Shown here: positions 45,682-57,549 of the stretch, piece by piece
Numbering within the stretch: the stretch's first letter is position 1
Layout: every line of letters begins with the position of its first letter
NCBI GenBank assembly: GCA_037043455.1
Contig: JAWPHD010000005.1
Coordinates: 744,001 to 808,000, forward strand
Direction: 5' to 3'
Source: Cyrtodaria siliqua
Taxonomy: Eukaryota > Mollusca > Bivalvia > Adapedonta > Hiatellidae
DNA: 64,000 nucleotides
Notes under the pieces: generated by a model
What the model saw: the letters and a program-made list of their open reading frames with translations, nothing else
Databases searched by the model: none
Told to the model about the DNA's origin: nothing
Program-made: the position numbers and the translations under genes

Positions 45682-45920
45682 ACCTGCAATTTGTAAGTAG
45701 TATACTTATACATTGAACAGACATCTACCCACTTCATTGCTAGATAGTTTGTACATATATATAGTCGTTTTCTGATGTATACATGTTTTTGTTTTTTCCA
45801 ATGTGATGGTTTGTCGCCATTAATTCATTCATATGTAAATGTATTTTGTATCATGTTGCTTATGCTGTTCATATATACGAACCTAAGTGAAATAAAGAAG
45901 TTGAAGTTGAAGTTGAAATT
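45540..45920 (+). mobile_element. LINE 3' end(s) with (TTA)n and (TTGAAG)n
   Basis: A TTA run at 45646-45679, then an AT-rich tail with 'tatatatagtcgttttctg' and 'gaacctaagtgaaataaaga' ending 'agttgaagttgaagttgaaa'. A poly(A)-type signal followed by a short tandem hexamer is typical of CR1/L2-type 3' ends. No coding part remains. Confidence 0.6.
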
Positions 45921-46479
45921 AAAATATGGCAAGAGGTTATAAATAATAAAACGCGCCTAATCTAATACAGTTAAGACTTATACATATCAATTTGGAAATG
46001 ACCTTCAACTACTATTTTACATAACACGGATGTCACTGTCATAAGTTCAGTCTATCAAAGCTGGTACATGTAAAATATACACGTTATGAACGAATATTAC
46101 CATTTTATATAATTGTAACGGAAAACATTTTGCAATTAGTGTGAAAAGCAAATACATGTACTTGGACTAATACGCTGTTTTACGTGAATAATTATTTCAT
46201 TGAACCATTTATACTACCACACAGCATACAGCACCCGCAAGCAAATGAACCTATTATCTTTCTCCTATCATGAGGCAAAAAGTTCTATGTAAAATCATTA
46301 TCACTGGTAATAGTAATACTGGTCTGTGATGTCTATGGCATGTACATGGCGTCTTTCGGCTATTTCCAGCTATGTGAGAGAGGATTTTCATAAAAATGAG
46401 ATTATAATGTTCCTTCATAAATCTTTACTTTAAATTTATTTAATTTACTTCGATTGTAACGAAAGCTCTCCGAACCATT

Positions 46480-46735
46480 TTCATTCACTCTCGATGTCTT
46501 AAGAAAGTGCAGATAAAGTGTCTTGCTCAGAGACACAAACATGAGATTTAGGGTCCTATAGAAACAATAGCGTCCGAGCGCAATGGCATCGTAGGTCCAC
46601 ACTGTACGCTAAACAAGGACTTGGAAATGCAATGAAAGAGACAAAAAACAACAGAAAGGGTGGTACAGATCGATCCCACGACTGTTCGGTCCTGGGTCCA
46701 ACGCTCTTTCACAAAACCAAAACGTTTCACAAAGT
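46480..46735 (-). mobile_element. tRNA-derived SINE sharing its tail with Fam-2
   Basis: The reverse complement begins with a tRNA-like head: 'gagcgttggacccaggaccg', 'aacagtcgtgggatcgatc' (B box region GGATCGATC). The body follows, 'ctttcattgcatttccaagt', 'gatgccattgcgctcgg' and 'tataggaccctaaatctcat', with 'gagcaagacactttatctgc' at the 3' side. The tail stretch matches Fam-2 (8920, 24300, 51000), as when a SINE borrows a retroelement's 3' end. A and B boxes are degraded. Confidence 0.65.
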
Positions 46736-47019
46736 ATTGCTATGCTGTTTTATGTTATTATCATAAAATTATTAAGTTTTTATTACGGATAGAACATGTC
46801 AACCCGGGTGTAAAATAGTTTTGCTTGGAGCAAAAGAGGGTCAGAACTTCATAATCAGAACCGTATAGTTTACCCTTTAGTTTGTATTGTTTAGCATACC
46901 ATTAAACATTGTGTGCTTTGACGTCGACGTCAATGGACGTGTGATATTTATATGCAAACTAATGTCATGCAAACACTGGCCATTTCGACAGAATTGCTGA
47001 TGAATGATTTTTCTCCAGT

Positions 47020-47595
47020 ACCCGTATGTTATATTACATTGTCCAACATATTAAACACAATGATAACCTTGCCTTGATAATAATCACTTTCATACAATAT
47101 GTATTAAACGTGTTAAACAGTTTATCAAAAGAGGTTATAACCCTATCATTTTACAACTTTTTGCATGTTGAATGGTTGACCTATTTACCCTTCGCCACTA
47201 TGCTTTGATTGTGCGATGATTGGCTAGTCTGTGGACCGTATGATGAAATCTACGTAAATCCACAAAGCACGGTAGCGTCTGATTCTTGTCTTTAATCTTG
47301 TCTTGTCGTACCCTTACCGGGGTTTTCTCTTGTTGCTATGGCTTCTGCAAAGTCATTGAGTACTTGCATTGTGGCATTCTAGGCTTTCGTTTTGTTTATA
47401 TTCATATACACATGATACCGTATGTGTTATACTTATATTGCCTATTCATGCTGCATCGTTAGTTAGAGAATATAATATGGTGGTGATATCGTTATTTACA
47501 CTGTCCCGATTTATTGGGATGACAATATGGTAATAGTGAGGTTTGGTGCACCCTAGAACCTGGTTTAAACCCCCAGCGGCTCTTTTTGCAAAAGC
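47020..47595 (+). pseudogene. Fam-1 coding end plus 3' region
   Basis: The coding end reads RVKQFIKRGYNPIILQ at about 47109-47156, then (shifted/stopped) MVDLFTLRHYAL and 'gattgtgcgatgattggcta', the DCAMTGQ codons with a stop. The 3' region follows: 'tgcaaagtcattgagtactt', 'tggcattctaggctttcg', 'tttattgggatgacaatatg', 'gaggtttggtgcaccctaga' and 'ctttttgc'. It stops abruptly at about 47595, where an inverted partial copy begins. Confidence 0.8.
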
Positions 47596-47940
47596 AAGTA
47601 CTCAGTAACTAGGCAGAAACCAGAGCAACTCTAAAACAAACCACTAAGGGTAGGACAAGTCAAGGCTTAAGACAAGCATTAAACGCTACCGTCCTTTGAG
47701 AATTCATGAACACGACATCATAGGGTCCACAATCTGTCCGGTCATCGCAAAATCAAAGAGGAACACATAGTGGCATACTGTAAATGTTTCAACCACTAAA
47801 CATGCAGTGCGTCGCAAAATGATAGGGTCATAACCTATTTTGATACAATGTTTGAGTTTAATACAGATTGTATGAAAGTGATTATGACCAAGGACCTTAC
47901 GAAGTTTGTAAATCACATCACCTTAGATGTCAGTACATGT
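47596..47940 (-). pseudogene. Fam-1 coding end, open frame
   Basis: The minus frame from 47916 reads MIYKLRKVLGHNHFHTICIK, GYDPIILRRTACLVV, TFTVCHYVFLF and AMTGQIVDPMMSCS: an uninterrupted 70-codon stretch of the Fam-1 C-terminus, and the best-kept one here. The stop at 47704 is followed by the start of the 3' region ('cttgtcctaccc'-like, 'tggctctggtttctgcc'-like, read in reverse). It is a fragment of a larger protein and not a gene by itself. It is tail-to-tail with the copy at 47020-47595. Confidence 0.75.
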
Positions 47941-48039
47941 TGTAAGTTTTTCCGAATAATTCACCAGCTGTTTTGTTTAACGCTTTAATAAGCACACTCC
48001 GTCTTTAAATTACTGATGGAGCATTATCTGAGTTAACAT

Positions 48040-48545
48040 GAAAAGAAATATAAAAAGATCGGACAGGGAAAGTAGCAATCAAGGAGGACAGTCAACTACA
48101 AAACACAGAAACAAACACGCAAACAGACAAACAAGAAGGCAAAAGCAATAATAAATGCAAACGACATCACAAACACAAAAGGGTTGACAATATGGCTACC
48201 GCCTTGGAACGGTCAGTGGCAAAGTAGGCCACTGGGGGTTTAAACCGGTTCTAGGGTGCACCAAACCTCACACTTACCCTACTGTCATCCCATTAAAACA
48301 GGACAATGTAAATAAAGAAATCCCCGCCATGATCTAATCTCTAACCAACAAGGCAGCATCAATAGGCAATATAAGTAAAACACAAATATGCTCGTGTAAA
48401 TATAATACAAAAAAACAATAGCCTAGAAAGCCACAATGAAGGTACTCAATGACTTGGCAGAAGCCAGAGCAGTAAGAAAATAAACCATTAAGGGCACGAC
48501 AAGAAAAATCATGGACAAACATCAAACGCCACCGTCCCAATGGGC
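48040..48545 (-). repeat. Fam-1 3' region, near complete
   Basis: 'aagatcggacagggaaagta', 'accgccttggaacggtcagt', 'ggtttaaaccggttctaggg', 'caaggcagcatcaataggca' and 'aagccacaatgaaggtactc', running to 'acatcaaacgccaccgtccc'. Useful as a reference copy of the family. The 68-codon minus frame is incidental. Confidence 0.88.
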
Positions 48546-48549
48546 TTTA

Positions 48550-50205
48550 GGTAGGCGATACTACTCTTATCCAACTATTGAGTTTATGGTGTTCGTTTAT
48601 TTATTTATTTTAAATGAATATCCACCGTTGGTATTGTTGTTTTAATCAGAATGTTTGTTCTTACAGCGATATAAGATTCTCCGCAATTATACTTCCAACA
48701 TAGAGTATTACGACGCAGAACTGCATTCGTTAAGGGAGGCGATATTTCCATAAATAGCAATTACAGTTTCCTTATCTTTAATTATTTACGTTTGTTGACG
48801 GCGTGGTAGGTAAAGATAAGACTGTAAACGAGTTTTAATTATACATTATGGTCTATATTAATCAAAAAATATTTAACAAATAAGACTGTTAACTAGTGTT
48901 CCTGCCATAATATATACACTATCATTGTTGCCGCCTTAATTATCTGTCATTTATGTGTTCAGATGTTGCATATATGGTACTAAATGTTTTGACTTTATGT
49001 TATTTGTGTATGACTTTTTGTTTATCTTTTATTGCTTTACAATCACAATGCATATTAACATAGTATACAACATTACAATCTATTACGAGTGATACATACT
49101 ATGATTAAAGAAACTATCCCGACAAGTTGTAAAATTTCACTACAAAACCGTTTATCAAAACTCTATCTATGTGTTCAAGTCATATAATAATGTATATGTG
49201 CGATCAAAAGTATAGGTTGGATATTCACGGATTCATAAAATATGCCCGTGATTGAATATGTTTAAAATGAATTAATTTATGAGATGGTAACATATGTTGT
49301 TCAATTTGACTAATGTTGGCGGGATAGCTACTTTAACTATATACAACAAATAATACATTTTATATCAAACTTCTAGAATCAAATGCGTTCATTACAATGT
49401 ATTATAGTTATGCAAATTTAGGTTTTGTAATGAAAAAAAGACTACAAAAGAAAGAGAAAAAGAGGAGATAAATAGTAGAAGGAGAAAACGTTAATTATTT
49501 TAAATTATTAGATAGACAATCCAGAGAACTTAACGGCGATAGAAACCTATATTTTGGAAGGTTTTATTTATGCTGTATGACGTGTCTCAACAGAAGTATC
49601 TTTATGTGTTTTCCAGTGTAAACATTGTTTTATTAAAAACAAAGCATACAATTCAACAATAGATTTAGTATCACTATCAACAGGTGTAGGTGCCCAGTTA
49701 TCACTCTCCCCCTCATTACACTTTTATTTTCGACATTTTTATATGTGTATTTCTAGTTTATTTTTATTTACTCCTATTTCTTGTTCAAGTTATTTTTTAA
49801 ATGTATTCAAACTCGTTGAAATGAAAGATGGATTTCTTGTGTTTGCATGAAAAGAAAAATATTATATTTTAAATTAATATTATAATAACTGTCACCATGA
49901 TATTAGTTAAGGTTTTGTCTATGATCCCAAATGATAGTTTATTGAAGTCAATATCTTTTCGGATTATCTTTTCATTTAGTAATGTTTCTAAGTTCGAACA
50001 GACACTAAGAGTGGCTGGCCATTCACAGTCGATTTATCAATGAAAATAATGACAATTCTCCAGGTAATCTCCCCTTTACAGAGTTGCACTTCCCCATACC
50101 GTTCAAGTGTTGAAATCTGACTGTTATCCGCATTTAAGAACGCCTCCCTAGCTATGATCTCGGTATTCTAGTGTTTTTTATTGCTATCATCTGTAACGAT
50201 GTTAA
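48550..50205. other. AT-rich stretch without a recognisable gene
   Basis: Only short frames. I matched no repeat. Confidence 0.4.
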
Positions 50206-50209
50206 GGAT

Positions 50210-50535
50210 TTAAAATATTTAAATCAAGTTATTACAAGTAAACTTCTTCAGCAAGGTTTTCGTTATCATAACCTACGTAGATCTTTCTCAAAGCTCTATC
50301 GCCGCAACGAAAACTGACAATTACAACACCCACCTAAAACGTTTTTGCGACTAGGAATATCACACCCGTTATTCTATGGAGACGTTATCTATAACCTTCG
50401 GAAATTAAAGATCTATAAACTTCGGAAATTAAAGGGGTCTGGCGTATTTCCGGACCACTTAACAAAATTAATCCGGAAATTCGGCAGAAAAGGATACGAC
50501 ACTCTAGATATAGTATTACAGCTCAATTTATAGAC
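50210..50535 (+). pseudogene. Fam-1 coding tail
   Basis: The frame reads NQVITSKLLQQGFRYHNLRR, SFSKLYRRNEN and a stop at about 50320. Then (50345-50530) LGISHPLFYGDVIYNLRKLK, with YKLRKLK repeated, and LIRKFGRKGYDTLDIVLQ to a stop. The duplicated 'cttcggaaattaaag' at 50397 and 50418 shows a local 21-bp duplication. Homologous to 24768-25165 (minus) and 60117-60486. The role of the full protein is not visible here. Confidence 0.7.
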
Positions 50536-50611
50536 CATGTTTAACGTCTTTGAACAACATTTTCTAAGAGTGAAGCAATAATTTTCAGTAAAACTCCATA
50601 CAAAAGTTGTC

Positions 50612-50670
50612 CAAAGTCGAACAGAACATGTATCATACAAGGACCACAGTCAACCAAAACACGCACAATG
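50612..50670 (-). repeat. Fam-1 3' terminal fragment
   Basis: 'aaagtcgaacagaacatgta', 'acaaggaccacagtcaac' and 'caaaacacgcaca' match the Fam-1 end. It faces the coding tail just upstream. Confidence 0.55.
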
Positions 50671-50999
50671 TATGTATCATCAACCTTAACAGTAAAAAAT
50701 AACGATGTAGTGACTTTAAATGTGCTATTACATATTGAGACGTGTTACAAAGAAACGTTCTTTACACTCACGACCTTTACTAACCTTAAAATCTTACTTG
50801 ATTCGTAATGATTCCTAAAATGCAGTAAGACATAATATCCTTACTAAATAAGAACATTTTACAATAGCGCTAACAATAGTAATGCACTAAATGAGCCTTA
50901 ACAAACGTCGTAAATTGCCACGAATGAAAAGTTTTAACATAATTTCTAAAATGTGACGGATGCTGTAAACGTTCAGTTCAAGTAACAGTTTTACATGAT

Positions 51000-51230
51000 T
51001 TATACATAAATGAGAAAATGGTCCTATATAAATCAAAGCACCCAAATGCAATGGCACCGTAGATCCGCACTGTACCACAAACCGTACCACAAACAAAGAG
51101 CAATTTAAAATGTACGATGAAAAGGACAATACACAATACAAATAGGTGTGAATACTGTATTAACGAATTGGAACGTTCAATAGGTAATATGGCCCACTGG
51201 TAAGCTTAAATGGACAAGACACGTTACAAT
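51000..51230 (-). repeat. Fam-2 repeat
   Basis: 'aatgcaatggcaccgtagat', 'ccgcactgtaccacaaac' (the second half doubled), 'aaaaggacaatacacaatac' and 'gaacgttcaataggtaatat' match 24300-24560. Confidence 0.7.
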
Positions 51231-51639
51231 TCATAGAATTGTTCACAAATGAAAATAAATGTAATATAAATAAACTGAGTGTATTCTGTAGTAAAATAAC
51301 AGATTATTTTAAAGGGATAAACTGATAATTTCTGGTATATGTATTTAAATAATATAAAACGACTCTGAGTGTAAATATATGTGTAAATATATGTACCAAT
51401 ACAACCTTTTTATTTGTGATAAAAAAATATATTTGATAATTAGTATACCGATAATAGAACACAGTCTTTAGTGTATTTCGTTAAGTTTCGATCCTATTTC
51501 AACTAAAGGCTGCGCTCAATGTTTTGTCGTATACTATTTATATTATTGAGCGTCGTAGACACAGCTTTCAATATTCGGAAAGGTGTTTCAGGAGATTTGT
51601 TCAATATCTACAAGTATGAGCACTAGTTAAGGTTTTGTT

Positions 51640-52100
51640 GTTGTTGTTTATTCAACTACTATTAAATTGTTGTCTTTACATAACATGTAATCACTATTGT
51701 ATTATTACATATATAATTTTACAACATTAGCCATTAACAGTTATATATAGGTAAATGTCTATATATAAATATCTAAGTACATAAAAACAGACTTAATAAA
51801 ACTGTTAAATCTATATAAATTATGATACCAAACAGATGACTTTCTGTAAAATAAGTATCTGAACTGTTAAAAATTGAATAAATGTAAAAATTAATATAGT
51901 TAAAAGTGAATGTAATTTTCTTGACTCATGTACTATTTTTCTCAACTATCATTAATATAATGTATATAGTCGTTTCCTATTAGTTCCGTCATTGTGTTAT
52001 GTATTTATACATGTATGTTATTGCTGTAATTTGCTTTATCTGTTCACTGATTTGTGAAATTAAGCAGTTTGAAATAAACTAAAGTAAAGTAAAAGCTTGT
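51640..52100 (+). mobile_element. Probable LINE 3' UTR
   Basis: Long AT-rich tail with 'tgtatatagtcgtttcctat', echoing 45760, ending 'gtttgaaataaactaaagta' and 'aagtaaaagc'. The poly(A)-type signal plus short terminal repeat suggest a retroelement 3' end. No coding part. Confidence 0.45.
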
Positions 52101-52104
52101 GTTG

Positions 52105-53220
52105 TGCTGTCGTTGTACTAATTGTATATTTATTTATTTATTTGCGGTCATTAACATGATTAAGGTGGTTTAATGCATTGTTTGTTTTATTTAAATATAC
52201 TGGACTGTTTTTGGTAAATATGTTTAGGTACACTTTACCTCTTACTAACACTGAAAACACGAACTCATTTTATAACTTCATGCTTAAAAAGCGTTCTATC
52301 AACATTGTATTTTCAAGGAAAACAAAGAAAAATGGGGGGAAAAATAACTGTGTTTTCGTTTCTTGAATAATCGGTTATAAGGGTAGATAAATGTACAACG
52401 GTTGAACAGGAAATTCTTATAGAGCTCAGTCATTCTAAAACCAAATTCAAGGGTGCACCGAACTTCATTCCTATTGGTTAAAACATATTTTATTTCCAAA
52501 TAGTTAAAACAATACACAATATTTGTACACAAAAACAAAAGAATCATATTGTATAGAATTCTACTCCGCTGGTTGAATATGGTAATGATACGATGGCGGT
52601 AAATTTGAAATATAGATATGTTTGTATCAATCGATAGAACTAATTTATGAGTGGCAAAAGGTAAGAAAAAACTATTAGTAACAATTTATGGAATTAGAGA
52701 ATGCAGAAACGAAGATAACGAAAATAGTATGGGTATGAATTAAGAACAGTAGATAAAGGTAGTAAGGGAAACCCTTAAATATAAAAAAGAAAGAAAGAAT
52801 GAACGGGATTCGCACAGAAGATTCGTACAGAAGACATAGCCGCCATTTAATTGTTCACAAAATACCTAAAAATAATTATAGTTCAAGTTTGATTCTTGGA
52901 GGTTTTTTAAAATTCATATTTAAAGCTTCTTTGGTATAATTTAGATTCAAAATTATCAAAAAAAGGCTAGGTCACAACACTTTTTTTCCCACTAGACGTC
53001 ATTGAAGAAGGCACATATTTCTAACTTCAAAATGTCACTAAAAAGAGGAAAAATATAGTCATTGAACATTTTCACAATTGTTTTCATAACATTACGTTTA
53101 TTGAAAAACTACAATTAATTTTCGATTGCATATATACATATCTTTCAAATCATACAAAAACAGTTGTAATCCTCATTCTAAAATGTTTAGACTTGAAGAT
53201 GTCAAAACTTGCCCAGCCAA
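52105..53220. other. AT-rich stretch without a recognisable gene
   Basis: Overlapping short frames at 52178-52547 have no motif. Confidence 0.4.
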
Positions 53221-53224
53221 CATC

Positions 53225-54008
53225 CTTAAACTCCACTTTTTATGAAATTTAATGCAATTTTGTTGAGGTTAAATGTAATATAGAAAGACTCGTGTCCGCT
53301 TAAATTTCACTCAAACTTCACGTTTACATGAAATTTAATGAAATTTTATTGCGGTTAAATATGATGCAGGAAACACCGTTTTCCGCTAAAATTTCACTTA
53401 TTAATAAACGTCACTTTTACATGAAATTTAATGACATTTTATGGCGGATAAATGTGATGTAGGACACACTGGTATAGGCTTAAATTTGACTTAAACTCCA
53501 AGTCTGTCAGATATTTATTGGCATTTGTGTTGAGGTTAAATACGGTGTCGGAAACCCTGGACTTTCACTTAAACTCCACTTTTTCATGCAATTTAATGAA
53601 ATTTTATTGTGGATAAATGTGATGTAGGACACACTGGTATAGGCTTAAATTTCACTTAAACTCCAAGTCTGTCAGATATTTATTGGCATTTTTTTAAGGT
53701 TAAATACGGTGTAGGAGACCCTGGACTTTCACTTAAACGCCACTTTTTCATGAAATTTAATGAGATTGTATTGCCTATAAATGTGATATAGGAAACACTG
53801 GTGTCTGCTTAAATTTCACTTAAACTCCACTTTTACATGAAATTTAATGACATTTTATTGTGGATAAATGTGATGTAGGAAACACTGGTATAGGCTTAAA
53901 TTTCACTTAAAGTCTGTCAGATATTTATTATCGTTTTTGTTGAGGTTAAATACGGTGTAGGAAATCCCGGACTTTCACTTGAACTCCAGTTTTATATGAA
54001 ATTTATGT
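53225..54008 (+). repeat. Two-monomer satellite-like array
   Basis: About ten units beginning 'aaactcca' (or near variants). Type A (about 85 bp): 'cttttacatgaaatttaatg', 'acattttattg.ggataaat', 'gtgatgtaggaaacactgg'. Type B (about 77 bp): 'aagtctgtcagatatttatt', 'gttgaggttaaatacggtgt', 'ccctggactttcactt'. The order is A A A B A B A A B A, so AB pairs form a higher-order unit near 163 bp. Units differ by several bases, so the array is not fresh. Confidence 0.92.
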
Positions 54009-54439
54009 ATATAATACTGTAGCTCATGTCAAGCACAACATCAAATTCATCTAACACTGCTTCATTTCCAATTATACATTTATATAATACTTGCACATAT
54101 TCATTTTTGTTCCATTTAAATCATGTATAACACGATATTAAACTATGTAGTAGATTCCAAGGGCAATCTTTTGAGATCCTTTTTTCTGGTTCATTCCGTA
54201 ACGCACAAACTACTTGTGTTTGTGTGATATTGTTCACATACCATTCCTAGTCAGACAGTGTGTGTGTCCGATATATGGTATAACTAATTTTATATGACTG
54301 AGACAAGAGGTTTATGTAATTAGCTTCAAATAGCCCATGGATTTACCACCTACAGTGTTTACAACTGCCTCCCCTAAGACTTAGCGAAGGTGTGAACATT
54401 TCTTTCACAGATATGCCGCAACACCATATTTAGAGATTA

Positions 54440-55380
54440 ATACATGGGTGATGCGTTATTGCCCGTCATATCGGCCCGAGACCCAAATATCGGCCCGAAG
54501 GCTTTAGCCTGAGGGCCGATATTGGTCGAGGGCCGATATGACGGGCAATAACGCATAATCCATGTTTTAATCTTTTTATCATATATATACGCATTTTCTC
54601 ATATATCTACGCATTTTCTCTTTATTAAACCGTTACAATGTTGTTTTTATATACAGTATATATAATGTGAATTAAATTACGTTTTCTAAAAAAAAAAATC
54701 TAGTGGCGTACAGTAGCTGCTTTTAGGCACTGCAAACCTCGACCGAAAATCTTTTAACTGATAGGCTATGCTCTTTTTATCCCAAAAAGGTCTCCCAAAA
54801 CTCGTCAGAGTGCACCATTTTACCAGCGGAAAAGGGTTTAAATATCGGTTATTCTTAATGATTAAGCTTTTTAAAATAATATGACATAGATCTACTGTAC
54901 ACATAATCAAGAGACTCAATTACGATTGTAATAGTAAGATAAAGTGTTTACCTTTAGCCTATTGAGTATCTGTTTAAATCCACTGTTTATTTACATTCGT
55001 TGTGACGTTATGGTTTAAAAAAGTGACGTCGTGTAATGTTCGTTACGTCATCGTAAACAGAAAAGAAAATCAGGGGCGCAGCCAGGTGGAAGGTCGGAAT
55101 CCGGTACCGTTCCATTTTTTCCCTAATAGTGTTTAGAAAGCAATCGCCAATACTCGTAACGATCATGTGACCGGTTATTGGCCCGGTCAGGTGACCGGGC
55201 CAATAACGGTCAGGTCACCGGGCCAATATGGATATGCATTTTCGGCCCGGTCACATGACCTAAATTTGGCGTATCGGACCGCATTTATGATACGGCTCAT
55301 TTCTCGAGAGCTTTATTGTAGTGTGATTTTGTGCATTTTGCGGGCCAAAAATGCGTATATATATGATAATGCTTAATAGT
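54440..55380. mobile_element. Foldback element with GC-rich hairpins
   Basis: A hairpin of about 60-bp arms at 54442-54564 ('atgcgttattgcccgtcata' / 'tatgacgggcaataacgcat') has repeated 'atatcggccc' in each arm. A second hairpin system is at 55165-55260 ('ttattggcccggtca' / 'tgaccgggccaataa'). The 20-mer 'atcatatatatacgcatttt' after the first hairpin (about 54578) is exactly inverted near 55346-55365. The GC-rich hairpins stand out in AT-rich DNA. Frames inside (54686-54919 minus, 55167-55376 plus) carry no known motif. Confidence 0.75.
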
Positions 55381-55384
55381 CAAT

Positions 55385-56125
55385 GCACTATTCAACAAAT
55401 GCATCAATTAGTAATTAATTAACCATGTTATATAGGCTACATATGTATCGACACAATATATTATTTCTCTGTTATTTCTACATTTATTAAACCATATTTC
55501 TTATTTAATATGTTTTAATCATATGATAGTGCATACTTTTAATCGCTGATCTGCAATCTTAGTTATAACTAACTGTAAGCGCAAATTATTATCATAAAAT
55601 TCTATGAATTAACAATACTATTCTAAGTAGGATATACAATTGGATAAAGTAAAACAATAGTCAATATATGTTGTATACATTATTCATTAGTAATTATTAA
55701 TGCTGTAAATATTAATTTCGAACAATAATAACCAACATTGAAATTTCATAACCTTATCAATGTATTGTGTTTAAGCATTCACAGTTCATACTTTTCTGTC
55801 TGATGATGCTGTAATCATTTATAGTTCATACTTTACAATATGTGTATGTTCGAAACACGATGCCATTAATATTTCCTTTTCAAGTTCTAGATTATGTCTG
55901 TAACCACTAGTCATTACATTTAAATATACATTGCGTTTTTCTATTTATTTTACACTAATGTCCTGTAGGACCCCATACTGAAAGTATATATTCAACATCA
56001 CTTCAAATAATTATTCTGAAACACTATCATCCAGAATTAAACTGAGATTTCTTAATTAAAATGTGATTTATTTTCGCATGTCTTGATGTTAAAAGCGACA
56101 TATATATAATACTGTAGTCCAACTC
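55385..56125. other. AT-rich stretch without a recognisable gene
   Basis: No frame or repeat that I can support. Confidence 0.4.
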
Positions 56126-56127
56126 AC

Positions 56128-56129
56128 CC

Positions 56130-56161
<32 letters not shown>
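56128..56161 (+). repeat. (GA)n microsatellite
   Basis: About 16 GA units; the following 300 bp contain 'aaattcca' and 'aatttaatgacatttcag' echoes of the 53-kb array monomer. Confidence 0.9.
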
Positions 56162-56165
<4 letters not shown>

Positions 56166-56699
56166 ACATACACATGTGTCATTACATTTAGTTTCAATTA
56201 AGAAATATCATTAAATTGTAAATTTGAGATGTTCGGAATTTTTTTTTATACGAAATATCGTTACATTTAATTGCAATTAAATTCCACCAAATTCAATATG
56301 AAATACCACCGCTAGATTTAAGCTATCACTAAATGTGCCTCATGATGTATCTCTACCTATAATTGCGAGTAAGTGCACTTAAATTCCAAATACAAATTGG
56401 AAACTTTTATTTTACCTTTAAGAGTAACTAAATTACAATTAAATACCAAACATGGAATTTAATGACATTTCAGCAAATTTCAGTTTTGATTAAATCCCTT
56501 ATTTCATGCAGTGTATCTGTGCTCTTCTAAATATTTAGGAAATTGAATCTTGTCGCGATTGATGTGTTGCTTAAGGTAATAATAGAGCTAAATTTACGTG
56601 CATCAACAATTTCAATCTGGAATTATAGAAGGTAAGAAAGATGTGGAATATAATTGTGCACGAGTGAATGTTACTTGGAAGACATCTTAATTTCTTAAC

Positions 56700-56863
56700 C
56701 TATAATTGGATGCTGCACTGACCAGTGGTGGGGTTGGGCGGTGGTGACACTAGTGATGTAAGATAAGGAGTAGTTGCACTATTGACCATTTTATATAATT
56801 TTTTAAGTTTGTGTTTACTTCTTCGAGTCTCGAGTGTTTCCCAACCAACACTTTTATAAAGGC
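56700..56863 (-). pseudogene. LINE RT C-terminal fragment
   Basis: The minus frame (residues 70-122 of an open 122-codon run) reads LYKSVGWETLETRRSKHKLK, KLYKMVN and PYLTSLV. This is the conserved region after the RT of many LINEs ('LGWxxLExRRxxHKLxxxYKMVN', then 'PxYLxxLxP'). The residues upstream (57068-56864) do not look like RT, so the element is truncated or joined to unrelated DNA. No 3' UTR could be delimited. Confidence 0.75.
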
Positions 56864-57114
56864 CGTGAACACAAAATAAACATTTGGTTCTTTCTTTTTT
56901 TCGGCGAAATATATTTTTATTGTATTTAAATTTCATGATATGGCTTTTATAAAAGTTATGCTTATACAATTTGTTTAAGTCACATATAACAACAATATAA
57001 TAATTAAGAGTTCTAATTCTATAATTCTTATTCATATTGAAACAGCTGCCTGGATTTGTGAAACACATCCTTTTGAAGCAAAGTATACATGCCCAAATGG
57101 TATGTTATGACAAT

Positions 57115-57545
57115 AAGTATAAAAGTCGAACAGGCAATGCAGCTTTCACAGAACACACTTAACCCAAAAACACGCAAAAAGACAAACGTGAATGGCTATG
57201 TTAATAAGGAATAATGGCATATGACGTCACAAACACAAATAGGGTTGACAATAAGGCTACCGTCTTGGAACGGTCTGTGGCAAACAAGTCGATGGGGTTT
57301 AAACCAGGTTCTAGGTTGCACCAAACCTCACACTTGCCCTACTGTCATCCCAATGAAACGGGACAGTGTAAATAAAGAAATCACCGCCATGAACTATTCC
57401 CTAACCAACAAGGCAGCATTAATAGGCAATATAAGCAAAACACAAAGAAGCTTGTGTATATATAAATACAAAAAACAATAGCCTAGAAAGCCACAAAAAT
57501 AGTACTCAATGACTCGCAACAGAAACTCACTGAAGCTCAAACTGG
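57115..57545 (-). repeat. Fam-1 3' region, subtype
   Basis: 'aaaagtcgaacaggcaatgc', 'agctttcacagaacacactt', 'accgtcttggaacggtctgt', 'aatgaaacgggacagtgtaa' and 'caaggcagcattaataggca'. Its terminal part differs from 48040-48545 and is shared with 26240-26325 and 59645-59775, which defines a subtype. Confidence 0.85.
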
Positions 57546-57549
57546 ACAA

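Noticed and set aside
56864..57068. N-terminal part of the 122-codon minus frame
   Set aside because: Only the last 53 residues resemble a LINE protein; the rest is Lys/Tyr/Asn-rich AT-driven sequence.
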